64,000 nt of DNA from Billgrantia sulfidoxydans (GTDB lineage Bacteria > Pseudomonadota > Gammaproteobacteria > Pseudomonadales > Halomonadaceae): the NCBI RefSeq assembly GCF_017868775.1, contig NZ_CP053381.1, positions 1,302,001 to 1,366,000 of the forward strand. Reading direction: 5' to 3'. The notes under the pieces are model-generated. The model was not told the origin of the DNA, searched no databases, and was given only the letters and a program-made list of their open reading frames with translations. This document shows positions 8,391 through 16,664 of this stretch, one piece after another (the first letter of the stretch is position 1; every line of letters begins with the position of its first letter). Position numbers and translations under genes: made by a program.

Positions 8391-8783
8391 TCAGGACCGA
8401 ATGCGTCCTGTCACCAGATAGATCGGAAGCGGGGAGGGGTCGGGATGCGTTCGGGGAAAACCGAGGGCCGAGGTGCGATGGGGAAGGGCGCCCTGCCCTG
8501 GGACGAGCCCCTCGGAGCAGGCGGCGTCCTGGCTGTCGTGGCGTTCACTGCGTAGCGTGACGTCGCTTGGCTGGGCGATACGCGTGTCGTGGTGGCACTC
8601 CTCTCCATGATTGGCCGTGGTCGCCACGATGCTCGGCGTCTCGCTGCTGGCGTCGACCCCACTTGCCATGGCAGGTGGCGCCAAGAGCAGCATCGCGAGG
8701 CCCAGCGCAGCGAACAGCCAGTACCGCGCCCATGCCCAGACGGGGGCGGGCTGCGGTCGGGCGTAGGCGGGTCGTGGGGCCAT
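8391..8783 (-). CDS. Small secreted protein with PIYL-type C-terminal tail
   Basis: Predicted secreted protein of 130 residues: N-terminal hydrophobic signal (about 17-41, ending PPAMASG), a polar middle with HGEECHHD (possible metal ligands) and a tail ending PLPIYLVTGRIRS. No family recognised with certainty. The tail is shared with the protein at 16665-17048 (PSPIYLATARMRI), which also has a signal peptide and sits in the copper island, so the two look like distant members of one family. An FNR-like box lies 61 bases upstream of the start. The gene precedes the Met-rich Spy-like gene by 111 bases. Confidence 0.65.
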   Translation of the reverse strand: MAPRPAYARPQPAPVWAWARYWLFAALGLAMLLLAPPAMASGVDASSETPSIVATTANHGEECHHDTRIAQPSDVTLRSERHDSQDAACSEGLVPGQGALPHRTSALGFPRTHPDPSPLPIYLVTGRIRS

Positions 8784-8843
8784 GGAACCACTCTATGCGA
8801 GCCATCGGTCATTTCAGCCTAGCCGAACCGGAGCGGGCGAATC

Positions 8844-8857
8844 TTGACGCATATCAA
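8844..8857. promoter_or_regulatory. FNR/Anr-like box (one mismatch)
   Basis: TTGACGCATATCAA matches the FNR/Anr consensus TTGAT-N4-ATCAA at nine of ten positions. It lies between the divergent-free region upstream of the small secreted gene (start 8783, minus) and the end of the next minus-strand gene, so it would act on 8391-8783 and genes after it. See also 16564-16577 and 24447-24460. Confidence 0.5.
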
Positions 8858-8978
8858 TCGATGCGAGACGCGTGCTGCCTCAGCCGAACAGGGGGCCGCG
8901 TTCGAGCAGGCACCATGGCGAGGCGAGACATCGGCACAAGCCGAGCTGTGCCGAAGCCTCGTCACGCGCCCTCGGGGC

Positions 8979-9815
8979 TCACTCCGTAGTGGAGGGAGAC
9001 GCCGGCTTTCCGCGCTGCATCGGCATGCCCTGCTGCAGCTGCTGACGCTGCTCATCGGTGAGCAGATCCTGCATGGCGTTGTGCAGGCGCACCCGGTCAC
9101 CCATCATCTCGCCCTGAAGCTGAGCCATGCGGCTGTGCAGTTCCTGGATGGCGTCGGGATCGGGCCTGGCCTCTTGCATCTGTGCCATTGCCGACTCGCG
9201 CAGTTCCATCATCTGGTTCATGCGCTCGGTCTGTGCGTCGCGATGCCGTTCCAACAGGGCGCTCATATCCTCGCGTTGATCGGGTTCGAGGAATTGCCAC
9301 ATCCCCCCTGGTCCCGCGCCATGGCAGGGTCCGAATCCCTGGCCGCCCATCATGCCGGGCCCCATGCCCATGCCGGGGCCGAAGCCCTGGCCGCCCATCA
9401 TGCCGGGGCCCATGCCCATGCCGGGGCCGAAGCCCTGGCCGCCCATCATGCCGGGGCCCATGCCCATGCCGGGGCCGAAGCCCTGGCCGCCCATCATGCC
9501 GGGGCCCATACCCATGCCGGGGCCGAAGCCCTGGCCGCCCATCATGCCGGGCCCCATGCCCATGCCGGGGCCGAAGCCCTGGCCGCCCATCATGCCGGGG
9601 CCCATGCCCATGCCGGGGCCGAAGCCCTGGCCGCCCATCATGCCGGGGCCCATGCCCATGCCGGGGTCGTAGCCCTGGCCGCTCATCATGCCGGGCCCCA
9701 TGCCCATGCCGGGGCCGCCGTAGCCCGGGCCGCCCATCATGCCCTGCGCCCCAGCCGAGCCGGTAAAGATCAGCGTGGCAAGGCCGAGAGAGGCGGCGAT
9801 TCCGCGAAGTTTCAT
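8979..9815 (-). CDS. Met/Gly-repeat Spy-like periplasmic protein
   Basis: Secreted protein of 278 residues. Signal peptide (about 1-23, ending GSAGAQ), then a long low-complexity region (about 32-159) made of 16-residue repeats GPGMGMGPGMMGGQGF, then a helical Spy/CpxP-like C-terminal domain (LEPDQREDMSALLERHRD, GEMMGDRVRLHNAMQDLL). The repeats carry four or more Met each and likely bind Cu(I) or Ag(I) in the periplasm, an inference from composition and location. AGGAGGT six bases before the ATG fixes the start. It is a paralogue of 7659-8279. The ORF ends in GKPASPSTTE. Confidence 0.87.
   Translation of the reverse strand: MKLRGIAASLGLATLIFTGSAGAQGMMGGPGYGGPGMGMGPGMMSGQGYDPGMGMGPGMMGGQGFGPGMGMGPGMMGGQGFGPGMGMGPGMMGGQGFGPGMGMGPGMMGGQGFGPGMGMGPGMMGGQGFGPGMGMGPGMMGGQGFGPGMGMGPGMMGGQGFGPCHGAGPGGMWQFLEPDQREDMSALLERHRDAQTERMNQMMELRESAMAQMQEARPDPDAIQELHSRMAQLQGEMMGDRVRLHNAMQDLLTDEQRQQLQQGMPMQRGKPASPSTTE
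9337..9720 (-). repeat. Eight tandem 48-bp units within the Met-rich gene
   Basis: Units of exactly 48 bp begin at 9337, 9385, 9433, 9481, 9529, 9577, 9625 and 9673. Seven encode the same 16 residues; the eighth (N-terminal in the protein) reads SGQGY in place of GGQGF. Copies differ by only a few silent changes, which suggests recent expansion or homogenisation by slippage or unequal recombination. Copy number is likely variable among strains. Confidence 0.95.
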
Positions 9816-9916
9816 GATACCTCCTGGTGACGTGCACCCATCCGCTTGGTGGAGCCGGCACGATGCCGCGCCGGCGGTGACTTTCCACAGCATAGAAAGC
9901 CGGGCGTCATCGGAAA

Positions 9917-9930
9917 TTGACGTGCATCAT
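9917..9930. promoter_or_regulatory. Weak FNR-like box upstream of Met-rich gene
   Basis: TTGACGTGCATCAT resembles TTGAT-N4-ATCAA with two mismatches, about 100 bases upstream of the start of the Met-rich repeat protein (9815). On its own it would be weak; it is listed because better boxes occur at 8844, 16564 and 24447 in the same island. Confidence 0.25.
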
Positions 9931-10071
9931 TAAAGCGGCTGACCTGCCGCGATGGCCAAGGGAATTCCGAGAAGAGATATTTGCGCCGCGGATGTAAGGA
10001 ATGGGCACGGCGGCTGTCTTAACCTTTCGCGGACGAATAGACTAGGACGCCGATACCTTCATTCCTTGAGG

Positions 10072-11151
10072 ATGGATAAACGAGTGAATACCGACATGAC
10101 GCATCATGCCAAAGCCGGCCGACGCTTCGAGACGTCGTGGCGAATGAGTGGGCTGCTCCCGCTGCTGCTGGCCATGCTGTGGGCGTTGCCGCTGATGGCC
10201 GCCGAGGACGAACAGGCCGAGGGTGAGTGGCCCAAGGGGCACTACCCGCTACCCGAGCGGGGCGACGTTATCGGCGAGGATTACATCGTAGAGGCGCGTG
10301 ACGAGGAGACCCTGCTCGACATCGCCCGTGAACACAACGTGGGCTACCAGGAGATTCGCCGCGCCAATCCCGACGTCAGCGTCTGGATGCCGGGCGAAGG
10401 CACCGAGGTGGTGATCCCGGGGCGCTTCATCCTGCCGCCGGTGGAGCGGGAGGGGATCGTGATCAACGTCGCCGAGCTCCGGCTGTACTACTATCCGCCG
10501 ACAGGCGAGGGCGAGACGCCGCGGGTGGAGACCTATCCGATCGGCATCGGGCGCGAGGGCTTCGATACCCCGCTGGGCAAGACCAAGACCACCATGAATC
10601 TCAAGGATCCGGCCTGGTACCCGCCCCAGTCGGTGCGCCAGGAGGCCGCCGAGCGTGGCGAGGAGGCGCCCGCCGTGGTGCCGCCGGGGCCCGACAACCC
10701 GCTGGGGCGCCACGCCATCCTGCTCGATATCCCCGGCTATCTGATCCACGGCACCAACAAGCCGGATGGCATCGGCATGCGCGCCAGCCGCGGCTGCATT
10801 CGCATGTTCCCCGAGGACGTCGCGTCGATCTTCGAACGCGTGCCCGTCGGCACTCAGGTTCACCTCATCAACCAGCCGATCAAGGCCGGCTGGGACGGGG
10901 ACATGCCCTATGTCCAGGTCTACGAGCCGCTGGGCGAGCAGGAAGCCGGCATGGCCGCGTTCATGGAGACCCTGGCCATGCTCGAAGGCAGCGACGACGA
11001 GGCCGACACGCCGTTGAACTACGAGCTGCTGCGCGAACTGCTCGAGAACCCCAGCGGCGAGGTCGTCGCGCTGACACCGGCGCCCGCGCCCGAACCCGAG
11101 GAAAAGACCGAGGAGCAGGAGAGCCTGCTGTGGGAGGAGCTGGCGGTCTAG
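10072..11151 (+). CDS. L,D-transpeptidase (ErfK/YbiS/YkuD family) with LysM-like domain
   Basis: Periplasmic enzyme that cross-links peptidoglycan or anchors lipoprotein through a catalytic Cys. The N-terminal signal segment (LLPLLLAMLWALPLMAAED) is followed by a LysM-like part (DYIVEARDEETLLDIARE... near residues 72-115) and the YkuD domain with LIHGTN and catalytic SRGCIRM (Cys242 by this start); a Glu/Pro-rich tail follows. Start is uncertain: ATG 10072, GTG 10084 (better spaced from TGAGGA) and ATG 10096 are all in frame. Similar enzymes form 3-3 cross-links and can be copper-sensitive, which may explain its place in the copper island, but this is inference. Confidence 0.87.
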   Translation: MDKRVNTDMTHHAKAGRRFETSWRMSGLLPLLLAMLWALPLMAAEDEQAEGEWPKGHYPLPERGDVIGEDYIVEARDEETLLDIAREHNVGYQEIRRANPDVSVWMPGEGTEVVIPGRFILPPVEREGIVINVAELRLYYYPPTGEGETPRVETYPIGIGREGFDTPLGKTKTTMNLKDPAWYPPQSVRQEAAERGEEAPAVVPPGPDNPLGRHAILLDIPGYLIHGTNKPDGIGMRASRGCIRMFPEDVASIFERVPVGTQVHLINQPIKAGWDGDMPYVQVYEPLGEQEAGMAAFMETLAMLEGSDDEADTPLNYELLRELLENPSGEVVALTPAPAPEPEEKTEEQESLLWEELAV

Positions 11152-11165
11152 CCAGGCATCCTTCG

Positions 11166-11182
11166 TTTCAGCTTGCATTCAG
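11166..11182 (+). promoter_or_regulatory. Direct-repeat site for the CopR-like regulator (site 1)
   Basis: Hexamer-N5-hexamer TTTCAG-CTTGC-ATTCAG, an 11-bp-period direct repeat typical of OmpR/PhoP-family binding. It ends exactly 48 bases before the ATG of the cupredoxin gene (11231), the same spacing as the mirror-ordered site at 13710-13726 upstream of copA. Probable target of the response regulator encoded at 11732-12397. Confidence 0.6.
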
Positions 11183-11230
11183 AGTGATGCGTTAGCGTTG
11201 TGCTTCCCTTAGGCGAATCGAGACATAACC

Positions 11231-11725
11231 ATGTACAAGTCGCTTTTTGCAGCCCTGGTCACCCTCTGGTCGGCCAACGCCCTGGCGGCCCCCGGTCACC
11301 AGGCCAACGGTACGCAACCGGCCGACGAGGCGAAGGTGGATCGCGTCATCCAGGTCGAGGCGGAAGAGATGATGTTCGGTCCCGAGGCATTGACTGTCTC
11401 ACCGGGCGAAACGGTGAAGTTCGAGATCCATAACAGCGGGGCCCTCCCGCACGAGTTCGTCATTGGCGACCGGGCGGCTCAGGAGGAGCACCGTCGCATG
11501 ATGCAGGAGATGGGTGGCCACGGTCACGGCCATGGTGATCATGGCGGCCACGACATGGCCGAGGGCGAGCATGGCGGCAACATGCCTGCCGTGACCATTG
11601 CTCCCGGCGAGACTGCCATGCTCGTCTGGACGGCGCCCGAGGGGGCAGGCCAGTTGGAGTACGCCTGCAACATCCCCGGGCACTACGAAGCCGGCATGGT
11701 GGGGCAGATCGACTTCGAGGGATGA
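11231..11725 (+). CDS. Periplasmic cupredoxin (CopI/plastocyanin-like)
   Basis: Blue-copper-type protein of 164 residues with a signal peptide (about 1-20). The cupredoxin fold is indicated by SPGETVKFEIHNSG and by the ordered type-1 copper ligands His74 (LPHEF), Cys146, His151 and Met156 (CNIPGHYEAGM). Between them is an inserted His/Gly/Met-rich loop (about 92-118, HGHGHGDHGGHD) able to bind additional metal. CopI-like cupredoxins confer periplasmic copper tolerance in proteobacteria. The gene ends six bases before the response regulator, so it heads the operon with copRS-like genes; a direct-repeat site lies 48 bases upstream. Confidence 0.9.
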   Translation: MYKSLFAALVTLWSANALAAPGHQANGTQPADEAKVDRVIQVEAEEMMFGPEALTVSPGETVKFEIHNSGALPHEFVIGDRAAQEEHRRMMQEMGGHGHGHGDHGGHDMAEGEHGGNMPAVTIAPGETAMLVWTAPEGAGQLEYACNIPGHYEAGMVGQIDFEG

Positions 11726-11731
11726 GCGGCA

Positions 11732-12397
11732 ATGAAGCTGTTACTTCTCGAAGATGACGACCTGCTGGCGGAAAGCTTGTCGGAAACTCTGGAAGACAAC
11801 GGCTACCGTGTCGACTCGGCGGCGTCGGTTCGCGCCGCCGAGTCGTTGATGGCGACCGAGGACTACGCCCTGGCGATTCTCGACCTGGGACTGCCGGACG
11901 GCTCCGGGCTCGACCTGATCGCGCGCTGGCGTGGTGAGGGGCGCCGCCTGCCGATTCTCGCCCTCACGGCGCGGGACACCTGGGAAGACAAAGTCGATGG
12001 CCTGCGTCGCGGGGCCGATGATTACCTGACCAAGCCGTTCCATGAAGCCGAACTGTTGGCCCGATTGAATGCGCTCTTGAGGCGGCAGACCGGCCGCCTG
12101 AGCCCCATCCTCAGCGTCAACGGCATACAGCTCGACGAAGACACACGGCAGGTCAGTGTCGATGGCGACGCCTGGCAGAGCCTCACCGCTACGGAGTTCC
12201 GCCTACTGCGCTACCTGATGCACCATCCCGGCCGTGTCTTGTCCAAGGCTCAGCTGCTCGATCAGCTCTACTCCCTGGAGCAGGATGCTCCCGCTCCGAA
12301 TCTGGTGGAGGTCTACATCGCCAAGCTTCGGCGTCGGTTGGGCAAGAACGCCATCCAGACTCGGCGTGGCCAGGGCTATGTCCTTGCGTCGCGTTGA
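11732..12397 (+). CDS. OmpR-family response regulator (CopR-like)
   Basis: Response regulator of 221 residues. The receiver domain has EDDD acidic pocket, Asp51 in LDLGLPDGSG and the lysine of LTKPFHE; the winged helix ends with LVEVYIAKLRRRLGK and TRRGQGYVL, a PhoP/PmrA/QseB-like style. It overlaps the histidine kinase by 20 bases and sits between the cupredoxin gene and copAB, so it most likely responds to periplasmic copper and activates both; the paired direct repeats upstream of each unit fit this. The exact signal is inferred from context. Confidence 0.9.
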   Translation: MKLLLLEDDDLLAESLSETLEDNGYRVDSAASVRAAESLMATEDYALAILDLGLPDGSGLDLIARWRGEGRRLPILALTARDTWEDKVDGLRRGADDYLTKPFHEAELLARLNALLRRQTGRLSPILSVNGIQLDEDTRQVSVDGDAWQSLTATEFRLLRYLMHHPGRVLSKAQLLDQLYSLEQDAPAPNLVEVYIAKLRRRLGKNAIQTRRGQGYVLASR

Positions 12398-13706
12398 CCG
12401 GCGCAGCCTGCGCTTCCGCCTGCTGGCCTGGCTCGGGGGCGTGGCCTTCATCGTGGTGGGCCTGACCTGGCTGATGCACGGCATTCTGCTGCACGACCTG
12501 GCGCGGAGCTTTCTCGGCGAGCGGCTGCGCCAGGAGGCGGAACATACGCTGCTCCAGTTTCGCCAAGGGCAGCTCTCCACGCCGCTCTGGCGCGCGGAGA
12601 GTCCTGCCTTCCAGGTCTTCCATCACCTCTACGTGCTGGAGCTGGACGGCGAGATCACCACCTCGCACCCACGCTGGCTCGAAGCGCTCGTGCCTTTCCT
12701 CGAAGGCGAGGACGACACCTTGGACGTGGTGGCCTGGGGAGGGCGCCATCTGCTGGTGTACCGTGCGCGCTTCGAATTCGACGGCCGCTCAGGCGTGCTG
12801 CTGATCGGCGAGGACTTCGGCCAGGTCGAGGATGGCCTGGAAGTGCTTCACTGGTGGGTGGGTGGCATCGCCGGCCTGCTGTTGGTCCTGCTCATCGGCC
12901 TCAATATGATGGCGGTCAACCGCGCACTGCGTCCGCTCTCGCGCCTTCGTCGGCAGCTCGATGAACTGCGTGCCGGGGCGCGTGACAGGCTGCATCTCGA
13001 CGCGCCTTCCGAACTCGATGGCCTGGTGGAGCAGCTCAATCGTCTCATGGATGAACACGCGCGACGGCTCCAGCGTTCGCGAGAGTCCCTGGCTAATCTT
13101 TCTCATGCGCTCAAGACGCCGCTGACCGCGATCTTGCAGGTGCTGCGTGGCTCACGCCCTATCGACGCAGAGCGCAGGTTGAAGATGCAGCGTCGACTCG
13201 AGGACATGCATGCCCAACTGGAGACCGAGCTGAAGCGCTCCCGCATCGCCGGGCCCAATGCGGGGCAGCGTGCGGTGGTCCGGCGCGAAGCCGAGCAATT
13301 GATCGAGATGTTCTCGAGCCTCTATCCCGATCGGCGCTTTCGTCTCGACATCGCCGCTGCGGTGCCCACCACCGTCAGCGTCGAGCGGCAGGACTTCGCC
13401 GAAATGCTGGGTATCCTGCTGGACAATGCCGGCAAGTGGGCTTCCCGCGAGATCCATTGCCACCTGCACCAGGACGCCTCGTTGACGATTCTGGTCGAGG
13501 ACGACGGTCGTGGCGTCGCGCCTGGCGACCTGAGCCGCCTGGGCCGTCGTGGCAATCGGCTCGACGAGGGCAAGCCCGGCCATGGGCTGGGCCTGTCCAT
13601 TCTGCATCAGATCGTTGAACGCTATGCGGGCCGGGTCCGTTTCGAGCCTTCGCCGGTGGGAGGGCTGCGGGTCGAGATCGTGCTGCCGCTACCCGAGACG
13701 AACTGA
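12378..13706 (+). CDS. Membrane sensor histidine kinase (CopS-like)
   Basis: Sensor kinase of 442 residues. One TM helix near the N-terminus (LLAWLGGVAFIVVGLTWL), a periplasmic sensor region (about 35-155) and a second TM helix (WWVGGIAGLLLVLLIGLNM) enclose the sensor; then HAMP, HisKA with His243 in NLSHALKTPL, and HATPase with LLDNAGKWA, EDDGRGVAPGD and GHGLGLSI. ATG 12378 is chosen because the residues after it (MSLRRVDRRSLRFRLLAW) form a normal cytosolic lead into TM1; sequence further upstream overlaps the regulator in another frame. The periplasmic part has few Met or His, so direct copper sensing is not obvious. Confidence 0.88.
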   Translation: MSLRRVDRRSLRFRLLAWLGGVAFIVVGLTWLMHGILLHDLARSFLGERLRQEAEHTLLQFRQGQLSTPLWRAESPAFQVFHHLYVLELDGEITTSHPRWLEALVPFLEGEDDTLDVVAWGGRHLLVYRARFEFDGRSGVLLIGEDFGQVEDGLEVLHWWVGGIAGLLLVLLIGLNMMAVNRALRPLSRLRRQLDELRAGARDRLHLDAPSELDGLVEQLNRLMDEHARRLQRSRESLANLSHALKTPLTAILQVLRGSRPIDAERRLKMQRRLEDMHAQLETELKRSRIAGPNAGQRAVVRREAEQLIEMFSSLYPDRRFRLDIAAAVPTTVSVERQDFAEMLGILLDNAGKWASREIHCHLHQDASLTILVEDDGRGVAPGDLSRLGRRGNRLDEGKPGHGLGLSILHQIVERYAGRVRFEPSPVGGLRVEIVLPLPETN

Positions 13707-13709
13707 TCC

Positions 13710-13726
13710 ATTCAGCGTGGTTTCAG
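13710..13726 (+). promoter_or_regulatory. Direct-repeat site for the CopR-like regulator (site 2)
   Basis: ATTCAG-CGTGG-TTTCAG, the same two hexamers as at 11166-11182 in swapped order and with the same 5-bp spacer. It ends exactly 48 bases upstream of the copA ATG (13775). Matching hexamers, spacing and distance to the start at two independent copper genes argue for a genuine regulator site. Confidence 0.6.
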
Positions 13727-13774
13727 TAAGCCATCGCATCATGGCGCCTGGAGTTCCCCTGACAGGAGCCATGC

Positions 13775-15706
13775 ATGACAACCAAGAACGCCACCGGCCT
13801 TACCCTTTCCCGTCGACAGCTGCTCAAGGGCGGGGTCGCCTGCGGCTTCGGGGCTGCGGCCCTGGGGCTGGTTCCCGCCTGGGCCGATCCCTGGGGGCAG
13901 AGCAATGCCTACCCCCAGGGGGCGGTCGAGGGCAATGACATCGCCCTTGCCATTCGCCGGGAGACGCTGAGGATCAATGGGCGCAACGCGCGCCCGATCA
14001 CCATCAACGGGACGAGTCCCGGCCCTCTGATCCGGCTGCGGGAGGGACAGGATGCGACGCTGCGCGTTACCAACCTGCTGGACGAGCCGACTTCCATCCA
14101 CTGGCACGGCCTGATCCTGCCTCCCGCGGTCGACGGGGCACCGGGGATCAGCTTCGCCGGCATCGCCCCGGGGGAGACCTTCACTTATCGCTTCCCCGTG
14201 GTGCAGAACGGTACCTACTGGTACCACAGCCACTCCGGCCTGCAGGAACAGCTGGGCCACGCGGGACCGATCATCATCGACGCCGCCGAGCGCGAGCCGT
14301 TCCGCTTCGACCGCGAGCATGTGGTGTTGCTGACCGACTGGACCTACGAAGATCCGGCCACGGTCTTTCGCAACCTGAAGACCGCCGAGGGCTACTACAA
14401 CCTGCAGGAACGGACCATCGCGGACTTCCTCACCGAGGTGCGCGAGAACGGCTTTCGCGAGACGGCCCGCACGCGCGCGATGTGGGCACGCATGCGCATG
14501 AGCTCGCGCGACATCGCCGATGTCACCGGCAGCACCTACACCTACTTGGTCAACGGCCAGGCGCCGGAGCAGAACTGGACGGCACTGTTCAAGCCGGGAG
14601 AGCGGCTGCGGCTGAGATTCATCAACGGCTCGGCGATGACCTACTTCGACGTGCGCATTCCGGGGCTGAAGATGACGGTGGTGGCTGCCGACGGCCAGCC
14701 CGTGCAGCCCGTACCGGTCGACGAGTTCCGTATTGCCGTCGCCGAGACCTACGACGTCATCGTCACCCCCGAGGCGGACACGGCGTATACGGTGTTTGCC
14801 GAATCCATGGACCGCAGCGGCTTCGCCCGCGCGACCCTGGCGCCGCGCCTGGGGATGGAGGCCGGTATCCCCGAGCGGCGCAGGATCGCCGACCGCGGCA
14901 TGGAGGCGATGGGCGCGCATGGCATGGATCACGGCGACATGGCAGGCATGGACCACTCGAACATGGCGGGCATGGACCACTCGAACATGGCAGGCATGGA
15001 CCACTCGAACATGGCGGGCATGGACCACTCGAACATGGCGGGCATGGACCATTCGAACATGGCGGGCATGGACCACTCGAACATGGCGGGCATGGACCAC
15101 TCGAACATGGCGGGCATGGACCACTCGAACATGGCGGGCATGGACCATTCGAACATGGCGGGCATGGACCATTCGAACATGCAGCACGGCACGTCGCCTG
15201 GCGCCTCCGAGGGCGGCATGCTGCCGGCGGGGGCCGCCCAGCCTGGCTCGCAGTATGACCAGGCAGGGATCGGCATCGACCCGGAGGAGCGGCGCATCCT
15301 GATGTATCGCGATCTCAAGGCATTCCGTCCCTGGCCGGACCGCCGTGAACCGGAGCGCGAGATGGAGATCCACCTGACCGGCAACATGGAGCGCTACATG
15401 TGGTCGTTCGATGGCAAGACGTTCAGCCAGGTCGACGGCCCCATCCATTTCCGCAAGGACGAGCGGCTGCGCCTGATCCTGGTCAACGACACCATGATGG
15501 AGCACCCCATCCATTTGCACGGCATGTGGATGGAGCTGGAGAACGGGGCGGGTGAGCTCATTCCTCGCAAGCACACCATCAACGTCAAGCCGGGCGAGCG
15601 GGTCTCGGCACTGATCACCGCCGACGCCGAGGGCAGCTGGGCCTTCCATTGCCACCTGCTCTACCACATGGATGCCGGCATGTTCCGGGTCGTCAGGGTC
15701 TCGTAA
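13775..15706 (+). CDS. copA: Copper-resistance multicopper oxidase CopA
   Basis: Periplasmic three-domain multicopper oxidase, 643 residues, that oxidises Cu(I) and sequesters copper. A Tat signal (SRRQLLKGG, cleavage near PAWA) starts the protein. The Cu ligand motifs are all present: IHWHG, WYHSHSG, HPIHLHG and the C-terminal [12 protein letters not shown]. Between domains two and three is a Met/His insertion of ten MAGMDHSN repeats (residues 389-468) followed by MQHG. The length exceeds usual CopA by that repeat. copB follows after nine bases, and the CopR-like site lies 48 bases upstream. Not to be confused with the copper ATPase also named CopA in this window. Confidence 0.96.
   Translation: MTTKNATGLTLSRRQLLKGGVACGFGAAALGLVPAWADPWGQSNAYPQGAVEGNDIALAIRRETLRINGRNARPITINGTSPGPLIRLREGQDATLRVTNLLDEPTSIHWHGLILPPAVDGAPGISFAGIAPGETFTYRFPVVQNGTYWYHSHSGLQEQLGHAGPIIIDAAEREPFRFDREHVVLLTDWTYEDPATVFRNLKTAEGYYNLQERTIADFLTEVRENGFRETARTRAMWARMRMSSRDIADVTGSTYTYLVNGQAPEQNWTALFKPGERLRLRFINGSAMTYFDVRIPGLKMTVVAADGQPVQPVPVDEFRIAVAETYDVIVTPEADTAYTVFAESMDRSGFARATLAPRLGMEAGIPERRRIADRGMEAMGAHGMDHGDMAGMDHSNMAGMDHSNMAGMDHSNMAGMDHSNMAGMDHSNMAGMDHSNMAGMDHSNMAGMDHSNMAGMDHSNMAGMDHSNMQHGTSPGASEGGMLPAGAAQPGSQYDQAGIGIDPEERRILMYRDLKAFRPWPDRREPEREMEIHLTGNMERYMWSFDGKTFSQVDGPIHFRKDERLRLILVNDTMMEHPIHLHGMWMELENGAGELIPRKHTINVKPGERVSALITADAEGSWAFHCHLLYHMDAGMFRVVRVS
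14939..15178 (+). repeat. Ten tandem 24-bp units (MAGMDHSN) in the multicopper oxidase
   Basis: Ten exact-length 24-bp units, all encoding MAGMDHSN. They differ only at silent positions (GCA/GCG for Ala, CAC/CAT for His), for example at units 1, 3, 5, 9 and 10. Each unit supplies two Met and one His. Copy number is likely prone to slippage. It is not a CRISPR array: there are no spacers and the frame is kept. Confidence 0.97.
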
Positions 15707-15715
15707 GGAGTTCGC

Positions 15716-16486
15716 ATGAAAACCAGAATGACACTGCCTGTCGCCGGCGCCACCCTTGCCTTGCTGGCCACTGTCGGGGCTCATGCCGAGGATGGCTACG
15801 ACGCGCCGGGCGACTGGCCCTCTCCGATGGCGAAGCATCATGTCGGGACGGCGGTCTTCGATCGGCTCGAATACGTCTTTCCCGACAAGGAAGACGAAAC
15901 CCTGGTGTGGGATTTCGAAGCCTGGTACGGCGGCGACATCAGCCGCTTCTATCTCAAGAGCGAAGGCGAGAATGTCCAGGGCGACGGAGCGGGCGCCGAG
16001 TTCGAGGCCCTCGACCTGCGCTACAGCCACCTGGTCGCGGATTTCTGGGAGCTCCAGGGCGGCATCGGTTACCAGGGCAACGTCGGCACGAACGACCATC
16101 CCGAGCGTTTCTATGGCGTCGTCGGCCTGCAGGGAACGGCGCCCTACCGCATCGAGACCAGCCTCGACCTCAAGGTCAGCGAAGAGGGCGACGCCTGGGT
16201 CCAGTTGGAAGCCGAGCACGACGTGCGCCTCACCCAGCGTTGGTACCTGCAACCCCGTGCGGAGCTGGTCGCAGCAGGCAGCACAGTGGAGGAATTTCAT
16301 ATGGGAAGCGGGGTGAATACGTTGAATGCCGGCTTACGGCTTCGCTACGAAATCACCCGCAAGCTTGCCCCTTATGTCGGTGCCTATTGGGAGAAAAGCT
16401 ACGGCGAGACCGCCGACATGGCACGCGCCCATGGCGAGCCTACCGAAGACACCGGTCTCGTCGCTGGCATTCGCCTGTTGTTCTGA
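15716..16486 (+). CDS. copB: Outer-membrane copper-resistance protein CopB
   Basis: Outer-membrane beta-barrel protein of 256 residues with signal peptide (about 1-24). It has alternating aromatic-hydrophobic strands and the family-typical regions EYVFPDKEDETLVWDFEAWYG, ending in VAGIRLLF, a C-terminal Phe as in many outer-membrane barrels. In CopAB systems CopB accompanies the oxidase in copper tolerance. The Met/His-rich N-terminal extension seen in Pseudomonas CopB is short here. It begins nine bases after copA, sharing its transcript, and is followed by a strong hairpin. Confidence 0.92.
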   Translation: MKTRMTLPVAGATLALLATVGAHAEDGYDAPGDWPSPMAKHHVGTAVFDRLEYVFPDKEDETLVWDFEAWYGGDISRFYLKSEGENVQGDGAGAEFEALDLRYSHLVADFWELQGGIGYQGNVGTNDHPERFYGVVGLQGTAPYRIETSLDLKVSEEGDAWVQLEAEHDVRLTQRWYLQPRAELVAAGSTVEEFHMGSGVNTLNAGLRLRYEITRKLAPYVGAYWEKSYGETADMARAHGEPTEDTGLVAGIRLLF

Positions 16487-16489
16487 TAT

Positions 16490-16524
16490 AGCCGGTGCAG
16501 CAGCCGGACGCTGCTGCACCGGCT
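16490..16524 (+). terminator. Rho-independent-type hairpin after copB
   Basis: Perfect 14-bp stem AGCCGGTGCAGCAG / CTGCTGCACCGGCT with a 7-base loop, starting four bases after the copB stop. Only a short T run follows (TT). It closes the copAB transcript. Confidence 0.72.
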
Positions 16525-16563
16525 TTACCGTAGTGACATGGTCTAGCCAGAACAAATCGATGC

Positions 16564-16577
16564 TTGATCTGCATCAA
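16564..16577. promoter_or_regulatory. Perfect FNR/Anr-type box
   Basis: TTGATCTGCATCAA is an exact match to TTGAT-N4-ATCAA, about 88 bases upstream of the ATG of the small secreted gene at 16665. It is the only gene start in reach, downstream of the copB terminator, so the box plausibly controls the 16665-18461 unit in response to oxygen or redox state. Confidence 0.65.
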
Positions 16578-16664
16578 CTCAGGCAACGCCCTCCATTGTC
16601 ATACTAAGTTCGTCGGCGCGCCCTGCCGTCTGATCAGGACCTCTGGAATGGAAGGCACATCCCG

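Noticed and set aside
9337..9720. Regular 48-bp repeats as a CRISPR-like array
   Set aside because: No spacers, the repeats are contiguous, in frame and encode the Met-rich protein.
14939..15178. Regular 24-bp repeats as a CRISPR or iteron array
   Set aside because: No spacers; in-frame MAGMDHSN repeats inside a multicopper oxidase.
13739..16300. Very long open frame on the minus strand opposite copA and copB
   Set aside because: It is the mirror of two well-recognised plus-strand genes and consists of repetitive His/Val peptide from the 24-bp repeats; high GC makes such antisense frames common.
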